DNA from: Priapulus caudatus
Lineage: Eukaryota; Priapulida; Priapulimorpha; Priapulimorphida; Priapulidae
Assembly (NCBI RefSeq): GCF_000485595.1
Contig: NW_014577423.1
Span: forward strand, 194,343-246,494
Reading direction: 5' to 3'
Length of the DNA: 52,152 nt
Under the pieces are notes generated by a model, which worked only from the letters and a program-made list of their open reading frames with translations, ran no database searches and was not told where the DNA came from. This document shows, piece after piece, positions 12,199 through 26,100 of this stretch (position 1 is its first letter; each line of letters opens with the position of its first letter). The position numbers were made by a program, and so were the translations under genes.

Positions 12199-14716
12199 AA
12201 CTATTTATGTTAAGAGCCCAACCTTAAATATTATTTAAAGCAGCCGCGCACACCCTATCCCATTACGGCTTGTTACGCACATACTATACTGCATGCATGT
12301 AATAATTATGAAGTGGGGTTTTCACTATATTTCACCATGTATCATAACCACACGCACGGAAGGATGTGAAATAACCAGACGAGTGGTAGATTTCTAGTTG
12401 TACTACCGTTTACTACTAATGTGACTAGCACTTTACAAGTTTATTTATAACCGCAGCATGCTGATGGGAAAACCGGATACGCGATGTTTCTGGTACGCGC
12501 GTTTCGTAAGTTAATGATACAACTTATTCTATTATAACATTCTTCCAAGTTATGTACTCCTAAATATATTGGAAATGCGCATTGCATTGTGTAAATAAAC
12601 TTTCTTATTTCTTTAAAATGACTACAGATAATTTATTGACATAATTATGCTATCTTTGTAAGTGATGAAATGAGCTGACCGCAATTGTGGTCTCCACGGT
12701 CGATGGTGCAGATTTTCTACATGACTGAGCACGCAGAGCTAACAACTGCCAGATACTGGGGAATTTTCATCTTAGCTACAAATTATTCTAAGTTCTTACT
12801 TACATGGGTGCTTAGCTTAGGTAGGCCCATATAAGGTACTTAGGTACTACTCACTACTTGGGTATCTTGGGTGCTTAGCTGCTTAGGTTAGTGCTTAGGT
12901 ATTGGCTAAAATGTATAGATGTCTAGATTAATATTCCGCGCGAAAAAAACGCGCGCATGTTTTTTGTATTCGGTATCGGCGGTGTGTATCGACGTGCCTG
13001 TCCTCACGAATATTAACGAAATTCACTGCACAATTTCTTTCGATGGAAGATAGTCGATTCTTTCTTGGAGATACAGTCGTGTTGCTAGAAACAAAAGGTC
13101 TTATTATCCACACCGCGGTAGCTATTTCCCAGCCCAGCACTCTCGACTAGCCTCCGATAAAAGCATATAGATTACCGCTATTATATAGCTTCCGTTCAAG
13201 ATTCAAGACTTCACAATCTTCGGCGGGATATAAGAGCTATAAAGACATTGCGTATAGAATGGCGAAGAAGGCGCGCAGCTTGCGATGGGTTGAGATAGTT
13301 ACGGGCACCCGCTCTAAAAAGTCCCTCTTTTCGAATTCGCGCACATAAAAACCGCGAAAGTGTGGCAATCACCGGCGGGATGTATAATTCAAGCCGAATG
13401 CGTTCGGCCACTCATTGTCAACACTACTCTCGCGTTTGTTTCGCGTCAGCTACCAGCGGAACACATGCCGATGTAAATAACGTGACCGAGGTCTCTCCTG
13501 TCGACAGAAGTACAGGAGTTACGCAGATTTCTTGTTGATTGTACAAGTACTGCGGGCGTATGTATAGAGCGAGGCTCAAATGTTGTTTTTTGATAGGAAT
13601 AGGAAAGAAGCTTGCACACAAAGGTACGACGATTGCTTGCTAATTGATGTGTGCAGTTTGTCAACTATTTTTTTACGAATTTTGTTTGTTTATAGAAGCA
13701 GAGACTATCGTCGCCTGCAAATGTACGAAAATGCTTGTTGAAAAGCAGAGAGGATGTTTGCCAAGTTTCTCGTTAAGAGAAGTGCAGTGGTTATTTGTCT
13801 ACAGAGGCCCGGATAGTGCTTATAGTGATCAAAGAAGGAAAAGTATCTGTCTACAAAGATAGGAATGCTGCTTACTGAAATAGGTTAACTGCACATTTAG
13901 GTTTGGTACTTTTCTAGGGGTGTTGACGTTGCTTGCTGATGGATGCTATATATTTATCGTCGACAAATGAAAAGAAACTGCTTGCCTCAAGCGGTTGCCG
14001 CTATGAGCTGAAATGAAAAGAATATCGATTGATTAAAGATCATATCAGGAGTGAATGAATTATAAAAGGGCAGATGCAGTAGTAATCGCATTCCCCCAAA
14101 ACAAGTTGACTGATAGATTTAGTCAGAGGCTTTAGATAGATTACCAAACTAACCTAACCAGTGATAGCAATAGATCTGCACACAGATCGCAATAATCAAT
14201 ATTTGGTACATTACAGTGATTGCACGCATTAACGCCGCAAAGACATCGACACAGCATCAGACGATTAACAATAGCACCCTCAATAAATCATGAATCTTTA
14301 CCGGCATTAATTAGCTATAGTGATTAATGACAAAGAGAGCGTCAGAAACACATTGATACGGAATGGTGGTAGAACGAGCCCACGAGCAGCCCACTATCAG
14401 CGTAGAATAGAGTGATTCGTAAGTTGAAAAGCCGTGCAGTCCATTGCAGCCACGTAAAAATTAATCGAGTTAGATGGATTTTTAACTTTGACAAAATTCA
14501 TCGTCACAACATGTTACGTATAAAGCCGGGCCGTATGGAAGTGCAAACTCATAAATACGAACCATAGAAAGTCTTCTTTGACGCATATACATTAGTACCG
14601 TCGATGCTGGAGTGTTTTTAACGACCTGCTCGAATATGCGGAGTCTGTGGAAACGCTTCCGCTCTGGGTTAATAACGACGCGGTCGCCTGCTGCCGTGAA
14701 CGTTATTGCTGCTATT
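12197..14716. other. No gene seen
   Basis: A degenerate GCTTAGGTA-type repeat occupies about 12790-12905. TATCAGGAGTGAAT at 14046 resembles one end of the CAGGAG palindrome family but has no partner arm. Nothing else was recognised. Confidence 0.45.
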
Positions 14717-14719
14717 TAA

Positions 14720-16083
14720 AGCCCCGGTCACAACGGATCGTACGAAATTTTGTCGTGGTGGACCCATAAAATATTTGTCGTGGCCAGATCTTGCAACATG
14801 CCCGAAATATATTTCGAGTGGTCACAAGGGCTACGACACATCAAAGATGGTTTGGCGATGGGGACGCGACAGAAAAAAAAGATGTCGTGGTTATGTCGTG
14901 GGTGTGTCGCAAGTCAGTCGTGCGTCAGTCGTGAGTTGTCGGGGGGCTGTTTTTTACGTGAACAGGTCGTGGTTCACTCGTGGGATGCACGTGCTACAGT
15001 CGTGCGACTGGCGCACAACAGTCGTGGGTCATTCGTGGGTCACTCGCGCGTCCGTCTCCCGACTATCTAACGAGGCCCGGTCTGTTGCCTGCCATTTGCT
15101 GCAGAGATTTTCCAGTGGATACATCGAAGTTCTGCCCGAATGTTTGACATTTGTCACTTCATTTAATCAAAGTTAGTATCCAGGATGCCTCTCAAGAAGA
15201 AAACCAACAAGAGAAAGGTGGTAAGCTTAGCAGTTGGCCCTTGGTGATGCGAGGGGCGACACTCAGCAACAGCTCGTGAAACATGCCAGATTCCATCCGC
15301 ATGAACCCCACGAAGTCACCGGCAGATTCCCGCTCCAACTCTTGCATCAGAGTACTATACTGCCCAAACATCAGGCGCAGCTCGATCCACGGCCGAACCC
15401 ACCAACGTCGGGGGTTTCGCCGGTTCCTGCGCTGCTCCCGGCCCGGATCAACGCCAAACAGCACAATATTAATGCTCGTGCTGGATTCCTCCAGACGCCC
15501 CCTCAGCAGGGCCACGCGTAGTCGCTCAGGTGGAATAGCCATCCTCTTTCAGCGCCGACAGGCAGTTTTTAATTCCAAGCGTTTATTTGCCCGAGCTATA
15601 TACCCCTCAAAAAACGAAAATATGTTGCAAGACTAACGCAAGACTAACGCACGACAGACTTGCAATGTTGTGCGAGCTTCTTACGAAATATAATATTCGT
15701 GAGACAATCTTGCAACTGTCTCACGACTGTCCTGCGACAGCCGTGAGACAGTTGTAGGACAGTCGTGCGATAGTCGTAAGATTGTTTGACTAAAAAAAAA
15801 AATTCTGGGACCCACGACAAGATATTTATCGCACGACAGTCGCAAGACTGTCGCAAGACTGTTGTAGGACAGACTCACGACAACCAGAAGACATAGATAC
15901 CACAAAAAATCGTGCAACAAAAAAAGGTGCATGTTCAATTTTGCCTCACGACGGCAAGTCGATGCCACGATGCTCAAAATTTCGTAGGACTGTCTTGCGA
16001 CGACCCCCGATGACCCACGATTTGCCCAAATTTTCTGTCGTGTCGTTGCACAAATGCGTCGTGGGCTCGTTGTGACCAGGGCT
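14720..16083 (-). mobile_element. Non-autonomous PIF/Harbinger transposon with intact ends
   Basis: Terminal inverted repeats AGCCCCGGTCACAACG (14720-14735) and its complement with one T/C change (16068-16083) are flanked on both sides by the trinucleotide TAA (14717-14719, 16084-16086), the target duplication typical of PIF/Harbinger elements. The inner ends are filled with short subterminal motifs, GTCGTGG/GTCGTGC on the left (about 14750-15055) and the complementary ACGAC/CAAGACTG set on the right (about 15630-16065), which in this superfamily can serve as transposase-binding sites. The only coding remnant is an N-terminal transposase piece (15192-15542, minus). The DDE catalytic region and the Myb-like second protein are absent, so the element depends on a relative elsewhere. 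Confidence 0.9.
15192..15542 (-). pseudogene. Harbinger (HARBI1-like) transposase N-terminal fragment
   Basis: A 116-codon frame. Residues ~43-103 carry the pre-catalytic block typical of HARBI1-like transposases: a Arg-rich stretch, WWVRPWIE, a FGQY motif, DFVGFMRME, then MFHELL and RITK. Family members are about 350-450 residues, with a DDE nuclease domain after this block. Here the match ends at RITK and only ~13 unrelated residues follow before a stop, so all catalytic aspartates are missing. It lies centrally between the terminal inverted repeats of its element and probably survived an internal deletion. Recognition is from motif pattern, not a search. Confidence 0.8.
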
Positions 16084-16086
16084 TAA

Positions 16087-16618
16087 GAGCTCAGTGTGAA
16101 GTAAGGCACATATGGCGGTCGACAATGCAGGCGCCATTACGTGGGCCTGGGATTAACACTGCACTGCGTTATAAGCAGCAGAAATGTCATCAGCGGGCAG
16201 GAGTAACGGTAATGCCGCAACCGGCTTCGCTGCATTTCGCTGACGATTCCATTGGGTTATATCTGCCGATTTATGGACGCAAGACGCGCGCCGCCCCCTC
16301 GTTCGTCCGCGCATCTGCGCAATAACAATGGAATTACTTAGAAATCGTAAATGCAAAAGGAGGAATTTGCAGCAGGAAGCTATTAATGGTCAACCTCCTG
16401 CAGCTAGCAGTTCCATCCCGGCTGCTGTCACACTTTCGCAGTGCGCTCGAAAGGTCACGCGGAAAAACGCAATCAATAGATAAATCGACGGGTTGTCGCG
16501 AAAATGTACGACTGCTCGCCGTCGCTGGAATTAACTCACGTTATATTAAGGGTCAAAGTCATTCACACACCGCCGCTCAAGAACAGCAATCGTAGGTAAA
16601 ATGGAGAACCGTGTGTGC

Positions 16619-16653
<35 letters not shown>

Positions 16654-18929
16654 TATTTCTGCACGCGCGGTCGCACTGCATGTGCTGGTCGATGCTACGC
16701 AATACCTGTTAGATTTGATACACGGGAAACTTAGACCGTGTCCTTCTTTATACCCCGTTCATCATAGGCCTGTCCAACGCTGTCAGTGTCCGAGTTCTTC
16801 AATGACGCTATGGTGCGACAGTATTACCCCACCAGTCACTGCCTTGCTGTTTTTGATATCGATTAGCTATGAGCTGCACACTTATTTGTAGAAAAGATCT
16901 ACTCGGAGAACCCGTTCGCTGAATTTTCCCGTTAGGATTACCAAAAAAAAGAGTCGTGGTACTTACTTATTACACCACTTTCTATCCGTGCAGTGTAAAT
17001 ATAAATGTTGAAATAGGGCTGAAGTCTGAATAACGTATACTAGCAGACGCATGCACGTCCGTACGTGCAACGCATGAATACAAGGGCACTGCGCCGGGTT
17101 GGCCCTGGCTGGCTGCAGGTTTATGTGTTCTTACACAGATATGCCGCATCCACAGTCAGGCAAAACAAATTTAAGACGGCTATCCTCCTGCATTAAGTAG
17201 GCACCCGTAGATGACGCACGTTAGAGTCAAAGCTGCGCCTGCACACAGCAAGACAGCTACTGCTGTTCTGTACACAGACTCACTTAATACCAAGAATAAT
17301 GAATGGTCTATTACAAGATTGATTGAATAGACTATAGAGCAACGGCGTCTCGTTTCCCTTCCCGTTCGATCTCACTACGTAAGCTTATTGCATTACGTAG
17401 GCTTATTGTAATTTTTCGTGTCCTCTTCAATCGTCTAAAGCTCGGAACAGCGCCATTTGACAAATCGAGGCAACAACACTCACTCACTCAGTCAATCCCT
17501 CCCTCACTTACTCACTCACTCACTTACCCATCCACGCACGCACACATGCATGCACGCACGCACGCACGTACTCTCACACACGAATTCAACCACCTACGCA
17601 CACACGCGCTCGCTCATTCTGCAAACTATGGTTTGAGGCACGATAAACATTTCATTTCCAATAAAACCAACCTTCTATTTAAAGGAAACCTAACAGCTAC
17701 CTACTCATATAATTATCTGTCACTCAGGGAAACTTCAGTAAAAACCTTCAAGAATGTAATCAGAATAAAATCCTTATTACCATTTAGTGTAGGGATTCAT
17801 TCACAATGCATAATAATGAATGGAATAAACATGTACGGTCTAGATGACTAAAAATAAATAATTTATTTCCAATTTATTTCACACGAAATCTATCCCGAAT
17901 ATAAATAGCCCATTTTGGCAAACAGGGCAGCTGTTTCACACGAACACCACTGACTGGGACAAAACTTCTACCGTGCAATAATTACGTATGTTTTTATACT
18001 TTAAACCTTCATTCATCTTTACAGCTATACAAACTAACATTAGATTCTCCACCACATGTAGAAGTTGATTGGATTCAAGTTAGAAACCCTAGTGTGCGAA
18101 TTGAGCTACCCGTCTGAGCAAATTAACCATGCCCCGGTAGATGTTGTTGCTAGGTCGGCCAAGCTACATATTAGCGATGTAAGCTAGTCTATACTTGAAT
18201 TGCATGTTTTTGTTACTAAGCAGCGTTTTTAGAATGCCCCTATTCCAACACTGATTGGCTAGAGCCACCTGTCTGTGTCAATCAGTCCAGGCAGATAGGT
18301 CAATTCGCCACATTGTGAGTAGACGCATTTGCATGCACAATGCATGATCGCATTGCTTTGGCAGGCCTACAGAAACCTCGCTGTGAAGATCACCACAATT
18401 TACTACAACCACTTACAACACGCAGATCTATCACATGACTACATACGACGTGAGAATAACAGCTCGTATAGCTTTGCTTTATGTCAAGGGGGCACTTCTG
18501 TAAGAAATACAGCGTAGCTCTAACAGATGCCTCTATGTAACATTACAGGTTGAATATACAGCTTGAGAGGCCGCTTACAATGTGTGAATACAATATTCGT
18601 AAGCCTGCGCGACATACGAAACTCAGATATGGTGTCGTATCACAAACGCTTTTCAGCAATCATTACAAACTAGAGCCACGCTGAGTGACACATCCGGGAC
18701 GGATAGCTTACTGGTTCACGCACAAGGTTATTTACCTAATCTACAAATGCTTTTTTACACAACACAATTTATACAAAAAAAAATATCTCAAAAGTGGCTG
18801 GCGATTCATATGGACGGATCCGAGGACGCACAGAACGTGTCAATTCGTAACCAATTATTTACGCTTCCTATGAGTTGACCGTTCCCCGCCGCTTCCCCCG
18901 CACCGCAAGACGATAGCAACGATGCGGGT
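16087..18929. other. No gene seen; possible IQCE 3' UTR at the right end
   Basis: Contains GTGC repeats (16609-16652) and CACT/GCAC repeats (about 17470-17600). Minus-strand AATAAA hexamers occur at 17862-17867 and 17873-17878, about 1.05 kb beyond the IQCE stop, and could end that transcript. A minus-strand tRNA-like segment (TTGCTCAGACGGGTAGC, then CTTGAATCC) spans about 18060-18130. Confidence 0.4.
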
Positions 18930-19206
18930 TCACCCGATCACAATATCATCATCGTCGCTCGTCACGGCATCGGCGACTGGTGTGGTGTCGGTGGGTCGGG
19001 CGGGGCTGGACGGAGGATGGCTAGCGGGCGAATCGTGCGAGGCAGCCAGCGCATGTGTGGCGCCTCTCACCGGTGCTCCTCCGTCGAGCAGAGAAACCGA
19101 GGCTTTCTCTCGGAAGTGTCTCCTCTGCGGCGAGGTGGTGGCGGTAGCGCTTCTGTCGAGCGTCACCGTTGCGTGGGAGTCATCGCTATCACACGCGTGC
19201 AGGTCC
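18930..19206 (-). CDS. IQCE: IQCE exon p, C terminus
   Basis: 277 bp from acceptor TTGCTGTAG to the TGA at 18930-18932. Ser/Pro/Ala-rich and ending SDDDDIVIG; vertebrate IQCE has a DDSDDIVI motif followed by about ten further residues, absent here. Confidence 0.9.
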
Positions 19207-20107
19207 CTACAGCAACGCAAATCACGTACATGTACTCAGTCCAGTGAAAAATACATACGCAGCGGTCTCCAGCTGTGGCGGTGTTTGCAAACAATACAGT
19301 ACAAATGTAAATATACAGTTCAAAATATTCTAATATTCAATAGAACCGCCAACTATTTCCCTTCATCACAGGCAAACGATGGCATACGCGTGACTGCAAT
19401 AATACAGGTAGTGTCCGTGAGCATGCTAAGATAGTGAAACGTGTCTAGGGTGATAGATTCCATCACAATTAGTATGTGCCGATTCATCTGCCAGGCTGTT
19501 TTCTCACTGCTGAAATGTACACATTGAATCTTAATTATGCACAAGGTGTTACAACGAAGGGCGTTAATTAACTCTCACTTGTGTTTTCACAGCGACGGAA
19601 CATCATACCTGATTTCTTCATCACGTAGGTATTGCTCTCTGTACATGTGCGCCCGCAGTGCAGATTGAACGACAGTCACGTCGCCGGCATTATAGATTTT
19701 TCCCTCCCCACTAGATGCCAGCACCGGCCTGCTCGTATGCAGCCGTTCCTCTCTCTCAAAGTGTCCTCTGAGTGTAGACTGTATTAGTACAGCTGCTTCC
19801 TCTTTCGCTGCCAACGCCGTTTTCTGATCAAGGCATTCAAGTGCACGGTTAGATAATTGCAGTTTTATACGTGCAATATGATTCTGTGTAAAGCACTAAA
19901 AGCACTATAAAGTCACGATGAAAAACACTCAGGTAGCAGCCAAGCAGAATTTCTACTAGTCATGCCTAGCCATTTACCCCAAAAGGTACTGTCAGCTTTG
20001 ATTGTGTGTCACTTACAGGGGACAAAGAGAAAGAGAGAGAGGAAGCTAGAGTAGAGACAGACCGAGAGAAAGAGCGCGCGAGAGACAGCGCACGAGAGAG
20101 AGGAAGC

Positions 20108-20145
<38 letters not shown>

Positions 20146-23100
20146 AAGAGAGAGGGAGAGAGACAGAGAGAGAGAGAGAGGGAGAAAGAGAGAGGAAGAG
20201 AGAGAGAGAGAAAGAGAGAAGATAAAAGAGAGAGGAGAGAGACGGTGGGAGTTAGGGAGATAGTGAGATATGAAGAAATAGATTAAAAGAGATGGGGAGA
20301 GTTAAGCCACTCGGGGCATCAAAGCCTTCACAATTAGAAGCCCTAGCAATTTCTTGCTGTTTTATAATTATTAACACGCCTTGCCGACAATCTGCCTGTA
20401 ACTTCAATTAGCTACTATACACATCTTGAATGCCAATCAGGAAACCGATAGCATGCATAAAGACACTGCATCGTATTGCAATGCGATAAGTACAAGAATA
20501 GTTGTTACCATATAATACTTATCGTGCCGTAATTTTTAAATTGCAGCATTAACGGGCAGCTTCTTGAAAATCACTTAGACCACAATGAACTACTATTATA
20601 ATAGTCAATCTGGCAACTAAATGCTTAAGTGGTTTCTACTCTGCAGTTTCATGACAATGAATTTAACCTTACACCAGGGGAAGTAAACCGAGTAGCACGT
20701 GGGTAGAGATGCATACATGTATATTGCCTTTTTTACAATTTTCAAATAAACACACAATGGGTTACATAAAAATGCTATTAAACTGTCTAAGAAATGTCGC
20801 TAAAAAGGGTAAAACTAAACAAATGTTTTCCATGGACCTTGGAAATCGATTCCTAGCAGATCTTTCTGCTTTCAATTTGCCAGCGGGGCTATACGTTTCA
20901 CAGTGAATTACCAATAAATCTGTGGATGTTGCATGCGCAAGACAACTTGATCTCACTCATATTGACTGCACTCTCGCTTCACTTTCCCTAATCTCGTCTA
21001 GAAGCATCCATCTTCCATCTTTCAATACTGTGATTACATCATGTGACACAGCAAGAGCATAAACCTTTAATGAACAGCTCCTATGGGGATATGTTTTTCC
21101 TTGTCAAACAGACGATGGGAAACGCTTAAATATAAGTTGGGTTCATGTAGAATTTTATTACATCTCTCTTGACTAAACTAAGAATCAATGTAAACGGGTG
21201 AAGTGTACTTTACTGGATATATCTCTGTTTTCATGGTTTTGTTCTTGCAGTCGTCTTGTACTGTTTAAACTTTGCTGTGAATACTCAGTGAGTCAGTTGT
21301 AATATTGCCCGGATTCCGAAATTTTATACTGGGTCTATATTAGGTAATAACAGTAGCTAATTGTTCATTCTCCCACATTGTTCTTTCACATATCCCTTCC
21401 TTATTTCCCTCCAAGTATATAAAAAGAAGTTTTCCTTATGTACCGACAAACAGTGCATCAATGAAAGTGGCAATCATTCCACTGAACGTGCATCTTACGA
21501 GTAAGGAGTGTACATGCTAAAACATGTATTGAGTTGAATAAATCATATACTCATGAAACAACTACGAATAAATTAACGTATAATTAACGTATACAAACAA
21601 CCCAACCAACACACACGCAACTACTACATTCTGCAACAACCTGAGTCGACTACCTGCTGTCTGAAAATCTTCCAGTTTCGTTGTATGGTTGTTGCCGCAC
21701 GTTGCTGCCTGAGATTGTAAGCAGCCATCTCAAGGGCTTCACACTGTAGGTAACCACCACTGTCTACAGGGTCTTGCTGTTGACTACCATTCTGTGAGTC
21801 AGACTACAGTGCAACAGCCACAGAAATAATATAGATAACCATAGTTATCTATATTATTTCTATGGCAACAGCAAACACTCAAAATAATCCATCAAAGGTA
21901 ACCAGGAAAAAAATGACACTACCATTTTTCAAAACAAGGTCAACACCTCAAAGATATTAGAAAATACATTTGGCATGCCCTAACTGGCAACAGTTACTGC
22001 CCTGTGCAAGCACACTCCAAGCAATGGGAATGCATGTACCACCACTGCCACAAGCAAACGTACATTACTACCTAATCAGAGTTAGCCTACCTACTGTAGC
22101 AGTTCCTTGTATCGAAAGTCAACCATATTTAAATGGTAAACCACTACAATGACTATTGCTATTATAAATTCGACATCTAATCAGGTCATCATAAATTAAA
22201 CTATAAATATATAGCAATTTCTTCTCAACTTCTCTTTGAATGATTTCCTGCATGTTGATATAATCAGCTTGCTAATGTGATGTGATCTTGATGTTGTTGT
22301 TTGTTTGTAGTTGTAGTTGTTGTTGTTGTTGTCATTGAGATCAGCAATGGATAAAAAATAAAAGCAGTAGTAATTTCCAGATGATTGATTATAATCAATA
22401 ATCAGTCGAATGCAGCAGCCGACTAATTAATTTATTATGAAAATAAATTATCGATCATCTAAAAAAAACTATATCAACAGTGTACCACTAAACAATCTTT
22501 TGTGTAATATTTTGTTGTGAAGTTAATTCTTCTTAGGCATATTATAATCTGATGTTATTCCTTATAATTTCAGGATATGGTGTGTGGATGACCAAGATCA
22601 AGAGTAGATAATAACACAAGAGTGAGACACCCGATTCCCGCATTTTTAACCGATTTTTCTCATCAAAATTTGCCACCAATAAAGAAGCGATCCCGCATTT
22701 TTAACCGATTTTTCTCATCAAAATTTGCCACCAATAAAGAAGCAAGTGTATACGTTCCTCAGCTTATTATGACCACTAATCACTCACCTTCGTGGTACTG
22801 ATATTCGTTTACATATATTTGCTAGCGTATTGCTGTAAATCGTAATCTTGCACGAGCTGAATTCGATCAATTTACCGCTAAAATGGCGACTTGTTGTGAC
22901 CTGTTTAGACAACTTGAGAAGCTATCGGGGCGCCAATATTTAGCAACGGACGGTTTCCAAATCATTCGTGCCCTGATAGGGGTTTAATGTACTTGATTAC
23001 CTGCGCGTGCATAATGTGATACTTACTGCAAACTACTACAGAGAATATTGTTATTATTGTATTATTACTTATGTAAGATAGTATGTCAATTTCTTGTGTT

Positions 23101-26100
23101 GTGATCACAATAACTGAGCGCGGCTCGCGGTTCCTCACGAGATCAAAATTCGAAATTTAGATTGTCTCTCAAGCCTATCAGGGCGCGAATGATTTGGAAA
23201 CCGTCCGTTGCTAAATATTGGCGCCCCGATAGCTTCTAAAGTTGTCTAAACACCTAACAACAAAAGCGGTAAATCGTGCGAATTCAGCTCGTGCAAGATT
23301 ACGATTTACAGCAATACGCTAGCAAATATATGTAAACGAATATCAGTACCACGAAGGTGAGTGATTAGTGGTCATAATAAGCTGAGGAACGTATACACTT
23401 GCTTCTTTATTGGTGGCAAATTTTGATGAGAAAAATTGGTTAAAAATGCAGGAATCGGGTGTCACACTCTTGTGTTATTATTTACTCTTGCCAAGATGTA
23501 TTCCAGCATGACTAGCTGATCGCATTGATATCTGCCTGTCTGTGGCAGTGGTAGAATACTGCTAAAGGCCACCACTTGGAGTCAGAATATATACACATCT
23601 ATTTACCACCTATATACAAACATATAAAGAGAGACATAAATATACTCATCATTTATCACAACTAACCTCGTGGTTCCCTCTAGTGGGTGCAGAAGCAAGT
23701 TTTGCCTTAGTTGCAATGGCAGAAATTCTTCGGGGTCGCTTCTCTGGAGTTGTAGAAACACTGGACGCGAGTAATACCATGCAAGCATGAGAATTTCATG
23801 CAACTCAAAATGCATGCACACTAAATGCCGATTCAGCGAAAAATACAACCTAGAGCAAAAACATCCCACAATGCCAAAGGTAATAATAACAGCTGAAAAA
23901 CGTATGCAAAAATCTCCAACGTGGAAGGTGATGTGAACCCTAGTATAAGGAAAAGATGTTGGAGAATTGTTTTTTGGTTCATACGCGCAATTGATAAATT
24001 ACCTGTCGTGGGGAGACTGCAGTACACGTATGGAGCTTCTCCCCAAGCTGGGGCTGCGACGCTTCTCCTTTTCCGCTTGCAGTTCAGCCACAGCATCAAC
24101 GCTCTCCTTCTGCAGTTGTTTTACAGCTTTCCTGAATCAAAGGTGGCACAAAGAGTTGATTATTTATGTTTCAACAAGTGCCGCAGAGCGACACGCTCAA
24201 CTGACGTGTACTGTAGCCGGGTATTCTTCTGATAAACTCACTGGCAACCGAATCAAGTGGGCCGGTAGTACAGTAATACAGATATAGCTGTGCAACTTTA
24301 ATGACTTCGCTATATTAACGTTATCATGGATATGCGTCGAGCGCGAGTGTAGTGGTGGTGGTGGGGGGAGGGTGGGAAGAGGGGCGGGTGGAGGAGGCTC
24401 TAATAGCAAAAGCAGTTCAGTTCTTTGTTAACAGTCAACAAATCCATGTTTAACCCTCCTCTTTAGGATCAAAAAGTTATCAGACACTTCGCACGTTAGC
24501 GGAAAATAGATTTCACGGTCCTTTCAATAAAGTGATAAAAACGGTAGGTCAGCGGTGAAACAAAAAAGTTTTCCACTCGGTACGTTAGACCTTGTCCTCA
24601 GAAAATGTCTGATATCTGACCTTTCCCCCACTGCCCTTTGACCTGTGACCTCCAATTTCGCGCTGGTGATGGGTTTCCTCCCCATCACACTATATATCAA
24701 ATATTAAGAGCGTAGGTCGGGCCGTTGAGATTTGTGCCGCAATTACGTATTTCCTCCTATACCTTAAGTTAAGGGTGAAATATTCTCCCTCCATTGACAC
24801 ATCTTGACCTTTGACCCCAAATTCGACATCCTGAGTCCTTTTCGCGATCCCCCCCCCCGACGTCCCAAATATCAAGATCGTATGTCGCTCGGTTAGGATT
24901 TGTGCCGTAACTGTTGACGCACGGACGGACGGACAGACGGACGGACGGACATTCATGCGATTCTACAAGCTGCATCTGAATTCGTCAGCTGAGCTAATAA
25001 AAACGATGCACAGATAATCTGCCTGCTCTAAGGGAGATATGACAATGTGAATAATAGGGATGCTGCAATGGGACGGAAGCTGTGGAACAACGCTAAGATG
25101 AAGAGGATGCTGAGATGATATGGAAGCTAAGATGGAACAAGGGATGATGAGGCTCTCACACATTGCAATCACTCTGACAATAAACTACTTCATTAACATG
25201 ATGGCCAAAGTTGCATTGGTGCAATACAATGGGAATCTATGTTCAGACAGTTGCTACATGTATTCCATCTATTCTGAATCGAATGAAGTAATGCAATACT
25301 ACAATATATGCATGACAGTAGAGCATAAATGGCCGCATACTCCTTAACCTCCAGCTTCTGTTTGTAATGCGATCGGTCCTGCCTCAGCCGCCGAATCACT
25401 CCTCTCAATTTTTCTCTTTCCTCCAGTAGCTCTGTCTCTCGTCTATCCAACTGCTCTAGACATTGCTGTGCACTCCCTCTCAGTGGCAGCTTACCTGCAG
25501 ACAAGCAACCTCTTTATTAACACGAATATGAATGTACTTTAACATGCACAAGTAATATGCACACGTAATGTGGCAGTGCCTTATTCCAATGCAACAATGT
25601 AGAATAGAAGAATAGACAGTGTCTTATACACACAAAAAGCTACCAGTTCGACTCAACATGTAATAAGAGATATAGTAATGTAGTAACCTAGTATGCTCAT
25701 ATTTATATGGTGGCTGCATTAGATATACTGGTTTATGCAGGCATACCTCATGATCAATACACTACCTTCTGTGACGACTGAATTTTTACTGACAAACGTT
25801 TTCATGTCTGCCACCTGCTCCCTTTCCTCTTCTAGCTTTTTCTCCAGACTGGCAATTGTTTCCTGCAGCTTCCTGTTCATCTCAGTGCCCTCCTCACACT
25901 TCCTGTGAGTCTTCTCAAGGCACCTGCTTGTCTCGAGTGTCTTTTCAAGGTTGAGCCGTATTGTTCGGTTCTCAGCAGCCATCTTCTGCTTCTCGCGAGT
26001 CAGCGTTTTTACGGAACCATTCAGGGATCTCAGCTTAGCTGCAACCTCTTTCATCCTCGGATGTCTACCAGAACAGTTGAAAATTGACGTAAAACAATCC

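Noticed and set aside
15192-15542. Working Harbinger transposase gene
   Set aside because: Only the N-terminal block remains; the catalytic domain is absent, so it is listed as a fragment.
17546-17851. Plus-strand 101-codon frame
   Set aside because: It starts in GCAC repeats, and the remainder matches no family I recognise and has no splice support.
18922-19434. Plus-strand 170-codon frame
   Set aside because: Antisense shadow of the last IQCE exon, whose minus-strand frame joins in phase to the IQ-motif exon and ends in the family C-terminal motif.
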